A stretch of 64,000 nucleotides of DNA from Vicugna pacos (taxonomy: Eukaryota; Chordata; Mammalia; Artiodactyla; Camelidae), in the NCBI RefSeq assembly GCF_048564905.1, contig NC_133002.1, positions 57,345,183-57,409,182 on the forward strand, written 5' to 3'. Below, piece by piece: positions 1 through 12,407 of the stretch. The position numbers and the translations under genes are program-made. Position 1 is the first letter of the stretch; the number at the start of each line of letters is the position of its first letter. The notes beneath the pieces were generated by a model. The model ran no database searches. It was not told the origin of the DNA and saw only the letters and a list, made by a program, of their open reading frames with translations.

Positions 1-1900
1 GCTGCCTCCCCTCCCCCGCCCTCCGATTCCTGCCGCCCCCCCACCCCCGGTGCTCTGGGCAGAACAAACACGCCCAGCCGCCCGCCCCGCCACCGGCTGG
101 CCCCGGCTGCGCGCTGCTGGCGATCCCCCAGGCAACTCGGCGTCACGAGAGCCGGCACCCCGGAGACCCGGCGCCCTGCCCTCCCTGCGCGTCCCCTGGG
201 CCCCGGCCAGGCCCAACAACCTCTCGCTTCTCCGTGCTCCGCGGCCCCTGCGGGTCTCCGGCGCTTCTAACTAGGCCCGGCTGGGCGCCCCGGGACTGCG
301 CAGCCCACCTCCCGCGGAGCCCGCAGCCCCGGGGGAGGGCGCCCGGAAAATCTCTTGTTTACTGAGCGGGGGCGATCCCAGCTAGGATTAGCTTCCCTAT
401 TTCGGCAGTTCCCTTTCTGCTGATTCCTGGGGCTGGAGGGAAAAGGGTGTCACCCTGCTGATCCACTCTAGGATAGGGAGTGGGGGAGGGGCATGGGGAG
501 GGGGGTACCCGAACTCGTGGAAAAGTCCCCGAGCGGTGGGAGGGGCAGGACTCGCGGTCTGGCAGATGTGTCTCGGAGCGCAGAGACCGCGGGGGCCGGT
601 TAAACACTGTACCTCGGGGAACGGAACCGTGAAGGCTAATTAGGACAAGTCGGAACAGGGAACAGGGACGTGGGGAGGGGAGCGCGCACTAAGGTGGACC
701 GTGTCCAGGGCGATCTCAGGAAACCCAGGAGTGGGGTAATAGGACCCAGGACGACTTTTTGCCCACGGTTCCCAGTTGTTCTGGACTCGGCCCACGGTGT
801 TAGGGACGCGCGCGTTGGCGTTCCCACGCACATTGGGTGACCCGGGGGCCCGGGACGGATCGCGCGTGCAAGAGGTGGGCACTATGTGTGGTGTGTCCAC
901 GTGTGCAAACTCTGGAGGGAAGGGGACGCAGAAGGCGTGACAAAGACTTTGTGTCTGAGTGTTCCCCTCGCTCTAATCCAAAGCAGCAAACAGTGCCCCG
1001 TGTGTGTCTCACGGGAGAGCCAAAGACTAGTTGTCCGCCACGGAGACGCACGAAGGTGGCCCCGCGCGCGTCTCAGTGCGCGCGCGCTGGAACATGCGGA
1101 GGGGAGACCTGCCGGCGAGGTGTGCTGGGCTGCACCCCAAACCGCTTTCCGGTGAGAAAGCAGAGTCCAGAAAGTGAGTGCGCGTGAGTGTGCGCGCGCC
1201 CGCGTGCGGGGGCGTGGCAGTAAACAGCAACAACCCACACGCCGGACTGGCCAGAAACTCCAATCTCCCTCTGCTGGAAAGGGCGAGTCGTCGGAGCCTG
1301 GAGGTGAGTCGGGGGTGGGGTGCGGGGAAGGGCCGCCTGGGCTTTGTTTCGGTGTGAGCCGATCTCACGTACCTGGAGCGCTGCGGGCGCCCGATAAGCG
1401 CCTGAATGGAGGTGATGTCACGGTGATGCAGGCGCCGGCCCACCCTCGCTCAGAGAAAGGCGCCGAGCTCGGGGAGAGGCCAGAAAGAGAGAGAGAGAGC
1501 AAGAGACGAGGCGCGGCCAGCTCAGCCCGGGTCCCGGGGAGAGGCAGGCCCCGCGCCCCGATCCCCCGTCCGGGCCCCGCCAGCCCAGGCCAGGGCTGGG
1601 CCTGGCCCCGCGCCCTGTGCCGAGTCCCTCCCACCCTCGCTCGCGCCCCGCCTGGGGCCAGAGTTGGCCCCCAACTCCGCGCCGGAGCTGGGCCGGCGGC
1701 GCGTCCCAGGTAAGGGCTGCTGCCTGCCCGCTCCGCCTTCCCTTCGGCCGCCCGGAAGAGTGGAGTCGGGTCGGGCTGGCAGGGGTGGGCGAGGGTAGAG
1801 GCCCAGGGGTGGAGAACCGCGGGCAGAGGACGCCGTTGCAACTCCAGTCCGTCGCAGAAACTTTCCAGAGCGGAGCGGGCTGGGAACCGGGGGAGTGGGA
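1..1900 (+). promoter_or_regulatory. GPRC5C: CpG island, probable GPRC5C promoter and 5' non-coding exon
   Basis: The first 1.9 kb is very GC-rich with dense CpG, unlike the following intron. It lies upstream of the GPRC5C coding exon on the same strand, so I infer the promoter and first exon. Two consensus splice donors occur: after 1303 (GAG|GTGAGTCG) and after 1709 (CCCAG|GTAAGGGC). Either could end a 5' UTR exon joined to the acceptor at 6756/6757. A CRE-like TGATGTCA sits near 1413. No TATA box is convincing and I cannot place the transcription start. The island may continue upstream of the window. Confidence 0.7.
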
Positions 1901-4900
1901 AGCCCGGTGCTGCGGCTCTGAGTTGGCGGCGAGGGAGAACTCCACAATCGGGGTCTCCAAGGACTGCCTCCTCCACCCTCGCTGCCTCTCTGCTCGGGTC
2001 TGCGGCCAGTAGTGACTTGAGGGCCGGTGTCCTCTCCGCAGCCCGCTACCGTGAATGGGGAGGGCAGGTTTCTGTGGCCAGAGGAAACGGGAGAAAGGCT
2101 GGCTCCTCTGCCCTTCGGTTCCTCCTTCCAGGGGAGCGTGGGTGTAGACCCCCGTATCCGGGAAGAGTAGGGAGGAGAGGGCTCTGAATCTTCCCGCCGT
2201 GTGAGTTCGGAATTTAATCAAAGACCCTTCACTTTTGGCATCGTGGCTTCTAGGTCGCTTCCCATTCCCTGCTCCTCTCCCACCCGCCGCCTCCAAAGGG
2301 GTTTCCTACGCCCTTCGCAGCCGCGGAGGTTGAGTTGTGCCCCTCCATCCCCGGACCCGCACTTTTAAATCCAGCAATCATTTAAAAAAACTCCATGATG
2401 TTGATCCTAAAGCACAGGGACCGGAATATGTTGGAAAGGGGTTTTGTGCTCCTGGAGGCTTCCTTCCTGTGCCCGTACTAGTGGCTGGGGGAGGGAGTGC
2501 CCCTCGGGAGGGGAGGCGCTTTCCAGAATGGCATTCTAGAGCGGAGGGACCCTTGGTTTGAGAATTGGCGTGTTTCAAAATGATGCGGGAATCTGGGGCC
2601 AAATCCCCACCCTCGGTGTGAAGGTCTAGACTGGGGTTCCAGGAAGCCCTCTACCTCCCTCCCCAACCCCCCAACTTGGGCACTGAGGTAGCTAGCGCCT
2701 TACAGGCACAGGCATCTCTGATCCCCCTCCTTACCGGTTGGTTTAAACACCAGAGCCCCCTGAACAGAGGAGTAAGGTGGCAGGACCTAACCTGTGGCAG
2801 AGAGAAAAGAGAAGCTGGATGGGAAAAACAGAGGAGGTAGGAAGACTCTCAGTGGGTCCATCCGTCTGTCTTCATGGGCTGGTGGCAGATGGGGGACAAA
2901 GGAAGGGTGGCACCCCTGGGTGAGCTTAGGTGCCTCTGGGACGAGACTCTAAGTGGTCATGTCTCTCTTGAAGATAACCACTGGCTGTGGGGTCTATCTC
3001 TTACTCTGTACCCTTGAATCCGGGAGACAGACCTGGGCAGCAGTGTGAAGCTCTTTAAAGGATGGTTCTCAGGCTTTTGTATGGATGGTCTGAGAGTGAG
3101 GAAGGGGATTGCTCTGGAAAGGTGAGAGGCCCTGGCTCAATCTGAGCCCACCACTTCGCTGAGGTCTCTCTGGATTCTGGAAGGGGATTCTGGAACTGGA
3201 TCAGGCTGACTCAGACCTGAGCCGAGGGCTTGAGTGGCTGAGCCTAGGGAAAGGCCGATTTCAGAGGTGATTAAAAATGTTTGTATGACTGATTTCAGGA
3301 AGGTGAAGCAAAAGGGCCCCTTTGTCTAGAAAATAATCTGCAGCTGGGCTGGGCTGCAGCAGTCTTGGGGGGGAACCTCCCTCCCACTGCCCTCTTTGGT
3401 CCCACTGAGAACCTTAAAGCAGAAAACGTGACTCCAAAATGAAGGCAGAACTAAGGTGGGGACAGATGGGCACTGTGTCTGCTCAGTGAATGATTTTCAA
3501 ATGCCTGCTATGTTCATTGCAAGACTAGATGTTGCAGGGGATGCTAAGATGAACAAGTTCATCTACCCTCGACCTTACAGCCTGGTAGGGGAAACACGTA
3601 CACACACGCACGATTCTAACAGTCAAAGCTCAGAAGACAGCCTGGAAGTGCAGGCTTTTGGGACCTGCAGGAGGGAGAGTCTCTAGGCAGAGATGGTCTT
3701 TTTTTGTCCAAGTCCTTTCCCCCTTAACTGCCATCTTCAAAGATGGCATCCACTCACTGTCTGAATCTACACTCTTGGATGTTGAAGGACCTGGGGCTGA
3801 ACTCTGAGCTTCCATGTCTTTAAGTCTCCTGCTGGCCTCCAGGGGTTACTGTCCTAGGCAGTGGACAAGAGCCAGGCCCACCTGGCTCAGTTTCCCCACT
3901 TGAATTGGTTTCTTCCTGTCTCCCTACTCACCCACATTGAAGTTCCCATGTTGGTGGGGCTGACAGACTTGAAGGGTGAGGTCCAGACCCACAGCAAAGT
4001 TAGGAGGAAATTGGAGTGAGAGCTGTGAAGCTTCCCTGGCCCTGGCTCAAGTGTCTTTGAGGTGCTGGATCCTGGCAGGAATGGATCTTAGAGGAAGATA
4101 GACCAGGAAGAGGGATTTGTAATGATATGGCAGTTATGAGATTTGAACTTGTAGCCTGGGGCTCAGCATCCTTTCCCCCTAACCAGGCCTTAGACTTTAT
4201 TTGGGAAAGGATCCCTCAGATCTGACCATCATGCCTTACCTTTGGCCTCAATCTTTAAACAAGGATGAATGGGTCCTCCACAAATCGACTGCCTGTGCTT
4301 TTTGCTGGACTCAAATACAACCCTGGTTATGCCCTCATTGTGCAAAAAACCACCCTCAGTGGCTCCCCATTGCCTTTAGAATCATGCCCCAAACTCCTAA
4401 GGCCCTGTAGCATTTCCAATCTGTTGCCGCCAGCTGCAACCTCCCTTTACAAACTAAGTTTATACTTGGTGAACTTGATTAGATACTGAGGAAAATGCCT
4501 TTGGAAGGTCTTCTCTGTGGTCTTTCCTGACTCGTCAGCTGGAAAGGGCTTCTACCTCTTCCTGTAGCACCTTTTTCTCCCCAGAGGTAAATTCTTTGGT
4601 GTGACACTTCCCTGATTCTTTCTTGGGTAGGTTCCTTGTAGCCTCGCCTTATCTCTCCTCTCAGATTTTAAATACCATTAAGTCAAGGACTGTATTTGTT
4701 CATCTCTGTATCTTCCACTGCTCCGAGACCTCCTGGGCCTTGTCCCCCTAGTCACTACACAGTAAATATTTGCTGATTTGGAATAATTGTTCTAAATTGG
4801 GACCCCAAGTTCTAGCTGCTTTGCTGTGAGCCAGAAACACCCAAGATGGAGTTGAGTGTTCCATAAATTACCTCCTGAAATGGTTCAATATTCCTTACCC

Positions 4901-6756
4901 ATTAGCCCTCTCCAACTCCCCTCTTTTCTTTCCAGTACCTGTAAATAAAATACAGTTTGTGCTTTATTGATTTACGATTACGCAAATTCTCCTACAAAAA
5001 GCTTATTTAAGTTGTGATGCAGGGGAACCATGCTTTCACACTGGAAGTCAAGAGAAACTTAGCTGTGTTACAGTGCCATTTATTTAGGGAATGCAATAGT
5101 AAATTCACATAAGAAGGTCTATTTATTAAGAGTTAATGATGGGTGTTGTTTGGGGAAAAGCAAGTTTAATTGAAAGATGAGGTGGTAGCTGAGAAGACAG
5201 GGGCAAAATATTTCCTAGGGGCATGTAGGATGTCTTAAAGGACTTTGGAAATTGCTTGATCTTTATTATGTCAGTTTCACGTAATTTATGAGTTTTATTT
5301 TCCCTGACTTCTTAGCAGTGTCCTTTCACTTGTCGATTATGAAGAGACAGTTTTTTATCAACTGAGATGTAGGATTTTTTGTTTGTTTGTTTGACATTAA
5401 CTAAGCAGGAATGGCGAACACAGTAAGGGGTTAACGGTGTGCAAATCTACCCTTCGCCTTCAAAAGGGAAGAAAGGTGGGAGGATCATGCCATTTCCCTC
5501 CCAACCATTAGTGGTCACTATCAGCCCAGGAAAGCTTGGTTGCTGACTTTCTGGAGCGCTCCTGGACCCAAGAGGTGAGAGAGGAAGAGGCAGGGTTACA
5601 AATAATTACTTATACATAAGGGGTGATTTAAATGTGCAGTACCTGCCTTTCATAGAATTTTGGAATTTATAACATGCTTTTAGAGCATTTAAGTTATTTT
5701 CTGTTTTCCAGGTAAATGTAGTCTTTGATTGGAAAACTCATCAAGTTGGTCTTTAATTTCTCTTAGCCTGCCTCGCTTTTTACCTCCACTTCACACAGGG
5801 AAAATCCAATTGGTATTGAGAGCAGGGTTTTGGTTTTCCTTGGTGCCAGTCTACAGCACTGGGTAAGGCTGCAGTTCGGGATGGATCAAAGGAGTAGATG
5901 GGGTAGAAAGTGACCTTCCTGGTGTGAATAAAAGAACTTCTAGCTACGAAGCCTTGAAGTCTTCCATTATAGACTAATTCCTTCGGGTTCTGCTTTGCCC
6001 TTGCCTGGTTCTTGCTTTTAAAATGTTAATGCCTCACAGGAGAATTAAGTCATTAACTCCCTAGCTGGGAAATTAGTTGACTTTATCCTTGTGACTCCAG
6101 CAACTGAGCTTCCAGAGAATTTTGGATTCTGAAGAGAAGCGTTGGCACTAAAAGTGGGAAAAGGAAGGGCAGTAAAGGGAAGTGGTAGGCAGGCACGGGG
6201 CGGGGCGGGGAGAGTTGATACAACTTCTCGACCGTCTCTTCACTTTTTCTGGTTGCAGTTTATACCTGTTACAGTTGAATGAATGAATATGAGGCTAATT
6301 CTCGGTGGACTTGGGCATCACAGGGACAGAGTTGAGGGGCACAGTGTCTGGGCAGTCGAACTCTGGAAGTCCCAGGGCAGAGAGGAAGTGCTGAGTGGGT
6401 GGCACGCTTGGACTTACTCACAAACCTTCTCACCCCTCACCCTCACTGCAAGAGCTCAGGGAGTATTTGGACCCAGGTTGTGATTGGTGGAATGTGGGGA
6501 AGGGAGGGAACCTGAAAATTCAGTCGTTTCTTCCTTTTTGCATGACTAGAAACAGGGATGACAAACGGGTTTCATTTCATTTGCCTCTCTGGTCAGTTGG
6601 TATGACTCCCAGGAGTTCTGTGTTAAGAAGGACTCTGAAGCCCAGAGGGTCAGTCTCATGATCAACTCACCCAGGTTCGGGATGCGGGGAGCAGCAGCTT
6701 GTGTGTCAGAGTCTGGCTTGGAGGAGTGATTTTGCCTGTTCTCCCTCTGTCTCTAG
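1710..6756 (+). other. GPRC5C: GPRC5C first intron (inferred), no coding exon seen
   Basis: About 5 kb between the CpG island and the main coding exon. I see no protein-like reading frame in it. It contains an L2-like stretch (4180-4790) and AT-rich unique sequence at 4.8-6.1 kb. A GC-box cluster (GGGGCGGGGCGGGG) lies near 6197-6210 and could mark an internal regulatory element. The intron ends in a good polypyrimidine tract and CTCTAG acceptor at 6756. Confidence 0.55.
4180..4790 (+). repeat. L2 LINE 3' fragment
   Basis: Diverged but recognisable L2-like text in sense orientation. It includes a phrase like TGGCTCCCCATTGCCTTTAG, then the tail phrase about a stated-length 'AAGGACTGTATTTGTTCATC' and an 'AAATATTTGCTGA' end. 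Old mammalian-wide repeat; exact ends uncertain. Confidence 0.6.
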
Positions 6757-7842
6757 GGACCCAGGTGGAGCCTGGCCTGGGAGCCAGGATGGCCGTCCAC
6801 AAAGCCTTGCTGACGTGCCTCGGACTGCCTGTCTTCCTGCTCCCAGGGACTCAGGCCCAGAACTCTGCCCCACCTGGCTGCAGCCCGGACCTCAACCCCC
6901 TCTATTACAACCTATGTGACCGCTCTGGGGCTTGGGGCATCATCTTGGAGGCCGTGGCCGGGGCGGGCATCGTCACCACTTTTGTCCTCACCATCATCCT
7001 TGTGGCCAGCCTCCCCTTTGTACAGGACACCAAGAAGCGGAGCCTGCTGGGGACCCAGGTGTTCTTCCTGCTGGGGACCCTGGGCCTCTTCTGCCTCGTC
7101 TTTGCCTGCGTGGTGAAGCCTGACTTCTCCACCTGTGCCTCTCGGCGCTTCCTCTTTGGGGTCCTGTTCGCCATCTGCTTCTCCTGCCTGGTGGCCCACG
7201 TCTTCGCCCTCAACTTCCTGGTCCGGAAGAACCACGGGCCCCGGGGCTGGGTGACCTTCACCGTGGCCCTGCTGCTGAGCCTCGTGGAGGTGATCATCAA
7301 CACGGAGTGGCTGATCATCACGCTGGTGCGGGGCGGTGGCGGCGAGGGTGGCCCTCTGGGCAATGGCAGCGCCGTCTGGGCCGCCGCCTCCCCCTGCGCC
7401 ATCGCCAACATGGACTTCGTCATGGCGCTCATCTACGTCATGCTGCTGCTGCTGTGCGCCTTCAGCGGGGCCTGGCCCGCCCTGTGCGGCCGCTTCCGGC
7501 GCTGGCGGAAGCACGGGGTCTTCGTGCTGCTCACCACGGCCACCTCCGTCGCCATCTGGGTGGTGTGGATTGTCATGTACACCTACGGCAACAAGCAGCG
7601 TAACAGCCCCACCTGGGATGACCCCACGCTGGCCATCGCCCTGGCCGCCAATGCCTGGGCCTTTGTCCTCTTCTATGTCATCCCTGAGGTCTCCCAGGTG
7701 ACCAAGGCCAGCCCGGAGCAAAGCTACCAGGGGGACCTGTACCCTACCCGGGGCGTGGGCTACGAGACCATCTTGAAGGAGCAGAAGGGCCAGAGCATGT
7801 TTGTGGAAAACAAGGCATTTTCCATGGACGAGCCAGCCTCAG
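6757..7842 (+). CDS. GPRC5C: GPRC5C main coding exon (coding from 6789)
   Basis: Acceptor CTCTAG at 6751-6756; donor TCAG|GTGGGT after 7842. It carries the signal peptide, all seven membrane segments and the proximal tail, 351 full codons plus one base (phase 1). The 32 bases before the ATG are the end of the 5' UTR, or coding if an upstream phase-1 exon is used. The middle (about 7330-7520) is CpG-rich. Confidence 0.95.
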
Positions 7843-10800
7843 GTGGGTCAGCGGACACGCTCCCCTCCCCTCCCCAGGTCCCCTTTGATCCCACGTGGTT
7901 TAGTGCAGGGCCAGGGCTAGTCTGCTGAGCACAATGGAAGGTTCTCAAGATAATCCAATTTTCTTCCTAAAAGTCCCTATTCCATTAAAAAAAATTTTTT
8001 ATACAATTTTTTGGACTTTTTTTTTTTTAATCCTCTGGGGGATTGAACTCATGCCTGCTAAGCATGCCCTCGACCACTGAGCTATTTCCCTTCCCCACCA
8101 TTGCATTTTTTAAAAAGATTTTTTCCCCTATATTCGTGTAATTCATGAATATAGTTTTATTGTAAAATTTTAAACATTATAGATAGAATTTCCCCCCAAT
8201 GTCTCCCCAATTCCACCCCATTCCTTCCTGTTCCATCCCCAGAACCGATCACTTTTGACTGATGTTTTATGGCTAGGTGCCTCAGTTTCTGCGTCTGTAA
8301 AACGGGGATAATAATGGTTCCTGTTTCACAGGAGTCTTCTGAGGATTAAATTAATGCATCTGCCTGGCACCGGGAAAGTACTCTAGCAGTATTAGCTATT
8401 AGCTATTGTTTCCTATCATTATTACTTTCCTTCCACTGCTTGTTTTTCTATTACGTACATATCCATAGTCTTAGTTTCCTTCAAAAGTCTTTTCAGTTAA
8501 AACTTTTTTTCTTTTTCATAAAAGTACGTGTGCCACATGGTGATCTGAACAGCACCCCCTATCCAGCCAGCTTGTCCCCAAGCTCTTGCCCGGCTCTTTG
8601 TTAATGGCACGGGGTTCTCCTGGCCTGTGCCAATCCCTCTTCGAGAGCAGCGTGGGAGGCAAGGTGGGGGTGGCCATTCTCCGGGAGACTTGCCCAGATG
8701 CGCTCGCAGCTCCCTAAGGAAGGTGCTTTCCTCTGGCACTTGTTCGTGGTAAGGACCGCTGTCACCGAGCACGTCCTGAGTGCCAGGTGAGCCTTTCCTG
8801 AGGTGTCCGGGCACATGCACATGGCATGCTTTCTTAGCCGGCTGGCTCCGCACCCTTCATCTGCCATGACCCGGAAAGCCTGGACCCTGACCCCAGACTG
8901 TGCTGATCGAGACGTTTGGGGGAGCGCTTAAGACTTGAACTGCCTGATTGTCGACCATCAGCTCTGGGTCCTGTGCCAGGGGTCAGAGGCTGAGGCAGGG
9001 GAAGTTGCTTTCCTCTACAAGGTGAGGTCTCCGTGATCCCTGCTTTGGGGAAAGGAGTGATCCTTGCCCTGCCAGGCACTGGATCTTTGACCTGCCCACT
9101 GAGTCATTGGTCCACGGGCATGGCCTGGTGCCAAGTGAGCGCACCGCGGATGGGGCGGGGGCGGGGCAGTCCGTGAGGCCAGCGGGAGAGACTTGCAGAC
9201 GAGGACAAGCGTTGGGAGGAGCCTCAGCTGCCTCCACCTTTGCTCTTAGTCAGGCCAGAGAGTCCTCAGCCTTTGTCCTCAAGGCAAACACTTCTGGGGC
9301 TGTGAGGGTTTGTTTCCTTTCCTTTTATTTTTTTCTAAATGGAAAAATCAATGGAGGGAGCCTAGCACTTAGGAGGCCCTCTGTAGCTGGGGTCCCTGAG
9401 AGCCTGCAGGAGCCGGGCATCCGCTGTCCCGGCCCTCGAGGCCCCGCCTGCTCTTGGACCCCTGGGGCTGGTCAGCAGCTTTCCTCAGAACCCCTGGGGA
9501 CACCTGGCGGGGTAGGACAGATCTGGAAATCAACACCCCTGAACGCACGGGAAAGTGTTCCTGGAGCTGAAAATAGCTCTGGAAACTTGCCAAGGGGCCA
9601 CAGGACAGGATGTGCATCCTCAGTCCCCCTGGTGGGGCTCTAGGTCTTGGGGAACCAGGGAGTCTTGGGCTAGGAGGGTCTCTGCCGTATTTACCCCAGC
9701 ACCTGGCAGCTGGCCCACAGCGGCAGAGGCCAGAGCTGGAGGCTGGCCATCCTGGAAGGCGGCCGAAGGCCCATGTGCCCCTCTTGGCCTCTGGCCCCGG
9801 AGGACGGATGGGAATGTGAAGGTTGCTGACGGGAGCGTTTTTTCCTGAACTGTCAGGTGGGGGGGTCCCCACACTGTGGGCGAGTCCGAGGAGGGGGCCA
9901 AGCAGCATCGTGCTCTCTGTGCATCCAAACAAAGGGATGCTGGGCTCCGGAAAGGCCACCACACCTAGAGCCTCACCCCCGGGCTGGCCTAGCCCCCTTT
10001 CCCTCTCTCTGCCCTCTGGGGAGCCTCACTTGAGAGCAGGAAAGGGAGCTGAGAGCCCAGCCCTGGCACAGTTCCTGTGTTTCCTTGCAGGTAAGAGACC
10101 GGTGTCACCGTACAGCGGGTACAACGGGCAGCTGCTGACCAGTGTGTACCAGCCCACTGAGATGGCCCTGATGCACAAAGCCCCGGTGAGTGGGGTCCCC
10201 AGGTCCCCGCACCATGTTGGGGCCATATGGGTGAGTGGAGGCATCTGAGGCATCAGCCTTGGGGAACCCAGAGCCCCAGCTTCTGATGCCCTTTTCCCTG
10301 GAGTTGATGTTCCCACTGCTTTCAGCCACTGTGGTGTGACCTGCCTGCCCCGTGTCATCGGGGCGTCACACACCCACTGAGGCCAGATGCTGTGGCTCTG
10401 AGCTGCCTCTCTGAGCTGGTGGGAGTGGCCAACATTACCCTAAGCAGGTTAGGGAGGGAAAGGGGGACCTTGATCAGGCAGGTGCCATCCTTGGTAGACA
10501 GAGGACCACATGGCAGGTCTCAACCACAGCTGTCCCAAGAAAGCCTCCAGCTCCCTTCCCCCTACCAGCAGGCAGCAGCTCTTGACCTCACACCTCCCCT
10601 GGGTTCTGGAAACCAGATGCTCCATTAGCCAAGGGAGGGGGCGGGAACAGGAAGCAGGGTGTTGGAGGGGGGTGAGATTCTTCCTCACTCCATATATGTT
10701 CCTCCTCCCCGGCTGGCTGGCAGTCGCTGTGGGGAGAGGTCAGTGACCCGCCTTGGCAGGATGCTGGGAACAGGAAGCAAGGGAGGTCAGCAGGGTGGCG

Positions 10801-12407
10801 TTCTCATCCCCCACCTCGCCATGAGCACCAGGAGCGGGGTGAAGCCAGCGCATTCCAAACTTTCAACCCCAACCCCTTCCCTCTCCCTGAGTCTGGACCT
10901 GGGGCTGGGCCAGGGAGAGCAAGCCGTGGCCAGGAGCCGGGATGGGCAGAGGAGTCCCTGAAGGACGTGAGCAGAGTCTGCCAGGCCCCAGCCGCCCAGG
11001 GTGCCCCACGGCTACTGCTGACCACCTGTCTACACTGAGTCCTGCTCCTGCGGGAAGGATCTGGACCCACAGACACTTTATCTAACACAGTGGCTCCAAG
11101 AACACGGGCCCTAGATGCCCAACATTACCATCACCTGGAAACTGGTGAGCCCAGTGGTGTGATGGAGATGGTGAGCCTCTCTTCAGTGACGTCACCTTGA
11201 TAACTTGGCGTTACCCAAGCCACGATGGGAGTAACCACCCACAGAAATCTGCCGACGCTACAGACCAGGGTTGGCAAACATCTACTGGCACGCCAAAGGG
11301 TGGGGCCCGCTAGTTGTGGGTGTGGCTTAACAGACAGCCCAGGTGATTCTGATGCACAGCTAGCTTTGAGAACCCCAGATCTCGATGGTCCAGGAGCTAC
11401 AAGGATAGGGGAAGTTGGAGGTTGCAAGGGAGGACCACCCGGGTCTGAGTTGATTGAAGTTAGCGTGGGGCGCTGGAGCTGCCGGGGTTTGGTGGGTTTG
11501 GTGGCAGCTCTCTGCCTGGGTTCGTCTCCCCTCCTGGGATGCCTCAGGATTCTTGGCACCCCACAGCCGGCGTCTCTCACCCTTAAAGGAACAGGACCAC
11601 TGAGGCTCTGACCATGTTCCAGGCACAGAATTTGGGTTTTAAATTTCCAGTACTTAAAGCACTCAAACCAAAACCAGTCAGGTTTTAAGTCTCTAAATCA
11701 GACTGGCAAGCCCAGACTCCTAGATAAGAAATGTGTGGGACACCTTCAGCCAGGCACAGCGACAGCTACAATACGGTTGGAGGGGTTAGTGCCACTGTGA
11801 GCTCAAGAGTCTTGGAGGAAGGGAGCCTGGGCGTAGAGCCGGACAGGGGATAGATGCGCAGTGTGGTTCACCCTCCATCGGGCCCCAAGGTTTGGAAGCA
11901 GGAAGGGGCTGGAGACGGGACTCTTCTAAAAAGAGCCATCCCCTGTGTGAAGCCCCAGGACCATCAGAGGTGGCTAGGGGCCTCATTCTCATGCTCAGAG
12001 GCAGGGCCCTCTGCAGGGTGAGATAAGGAGCTGGAGGTCAGGGGCCAACCCCTCCATTTCCCGATGCAGAGTCATCTATCCCAGGCCGGCACTGGGGCTG
12101 GGCGGGGGGCAGGGGGGCGCACAAGGAGGGAAGGGGGAGCTGGCAGGCACAGCCCTGCAGGAAGCAGAGTGTTTGCACATCCGCCCCGGCGGAACCTGGC
12201 TGTGAGACCGCCTGTTCTTCCTTCCAGTCCGAAGGAGGTTACGACGTCATCCTCCCACGGGCCACCGCCAACAGCCAGGTGATGGGCAGCGCCAACTCCA
12301 CCCTGCGAGCCGAAGACATCTATGCGGCCCAGAGCCGCCAGGAGACCACACTGCCGAAGGAAGGCAAGAACTCTCAGGTCTTTAGAAACCCCTACGTGTG
12401 GGACTGA
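6789..12407 (+). CDS. GPRC5C: GPRC5C, orphan class C GPCR (RAIG3); coding exons 6789-7842, 10091-10185, 12228-12407
   Basis: The joined exons encode 442 residues; human GPRC5C has 441. It is a seven-pass plasma-membrane protein of the retinoic acid-induced group with a short extracellular N-terminus and no venus-flytrap domain. A signal peptide covers about residues 1-23. Membrane segments lie near 50-77, 87-110, 120-144, 153-180, 207-232, 242-266 and 278-301. NGS at 192-194 is a glycosylation site in the second extracellular loop. The tail is tyrosine-rich and ends in NPYVWD, as in human. Junction phases are consistent: phase 1 after exon one, phase 0 after exon two. The start is the ATG at 6789 (GCCAGGATGG, good context). 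The frame stays open upstream to the acceptor at 6757, so a longer N-terminal isoform is possible. The ligand is unknown in the family. Identity is very secure. Confidence 0.96.
8017..8098 (-). repeat. camelid tRNA-derived SINE (vic-1 type), 5' part
   Basis: The reverse complement shows the SINE head with AGTGGTCGAGGGCATGCTTA-like text after the A box and TTCAATCCCC-like B-box sequence, followed by a poly(A)-like tail (the T run on +). Diverged copy. Confidence 0.75.
8265..8405 (+). repeat. MIR SINE fragment
   Basis: Contains the MIR core phrase CCTCAGTTTCTGCGTCTGTA, then AAACGGGGATAATAATGG and GAGGATTAAATTAATGCATC. Sense orientation, ancient mammalian-wide repeat. Confidence 0.75.
10091..10185 (+). 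CDS. GPRC5C: GPRC5C coding exon 2 of 3 (cytoplasmic tail)
   Basis: 95 bp. Acceptor TTGCAG at 10085-10090; donor CCCCG|GTGAGT after 10185. It encodes the tail segment with RPVSPYSGYNGQLL and YQPTEMALMHKAP, nearly identical to human. It starts with two bases completing a split glycine and ends in phase 0. Confidence 0.95.
10186..12227 (+). other. GPRC5C: GPRC5C intron 3
   Basis: About 2 kb, GC-rich. It contains a MER5-like hAT fragment (11095-11385). The remainder shows only chance reading frames. It ends in CTTCCAG at 12227. Confidence 0.8.
11095..11385 (+). repeat. MER5-like hAT-Charlie DNA transposon fragment
   Basis: The head phrase ACCATCACCTGGAAACTGGT and the tail phrase CAGGTGATTCTGATGCACAG ... 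TTTGAGAACC match the MER5 pattern. An unrelated-looking piece (about 11262-11310, GGGTTGGCAAACATCTACTG) lies between them. Non-autonomous, long inactive. Confidence 0.55.
12228..12407 (+). CDS. GPRC5C: GPRC5C terminal coding exon
   Basis: Acceptor CTTCCAG at 12221-12227; stop TGA at 12405-12407. It encodes SEGGYDVILPRATANSQVMG and ends NSQVFRNPYVWD. The final segment is strongly conserved with human and carries several tail tyrosines. The 3' UTR follows to about 12810. Confidence 0.95.
   Translation, partial: SEGGYDVILPRATANSQVMGSANSTLRAEDIYAAQSRQETTLPKEGKNSQVFRNPYVWD

Larger units (their letters stand above)
7843..10090 (+). other. GPRC5C: GPRC5C intron 2
   Basis: Contains a minus-strand camelid SINE (8017-8098) and a sense MIR-like stretch (8265-8400). 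The rest (8.5-10.0 kb) is unique GC-rich intronic sequence with only short chance frames. It ends in CCTTGCAG at 10090. Confidence 0.8.

Noticed and set aside
1365-2296. Long frames on both strands in the first CpG island
   Set aside because: High GC lowers stop frequency. Several frames overlap on both strands and none looks like a protein.
6912-7721. 269-codon open frame on the minus strand
   Set aside because: It is the antisense shadow of the GC-rich GPRC5C exon. The + strand protein is clearly conserved.
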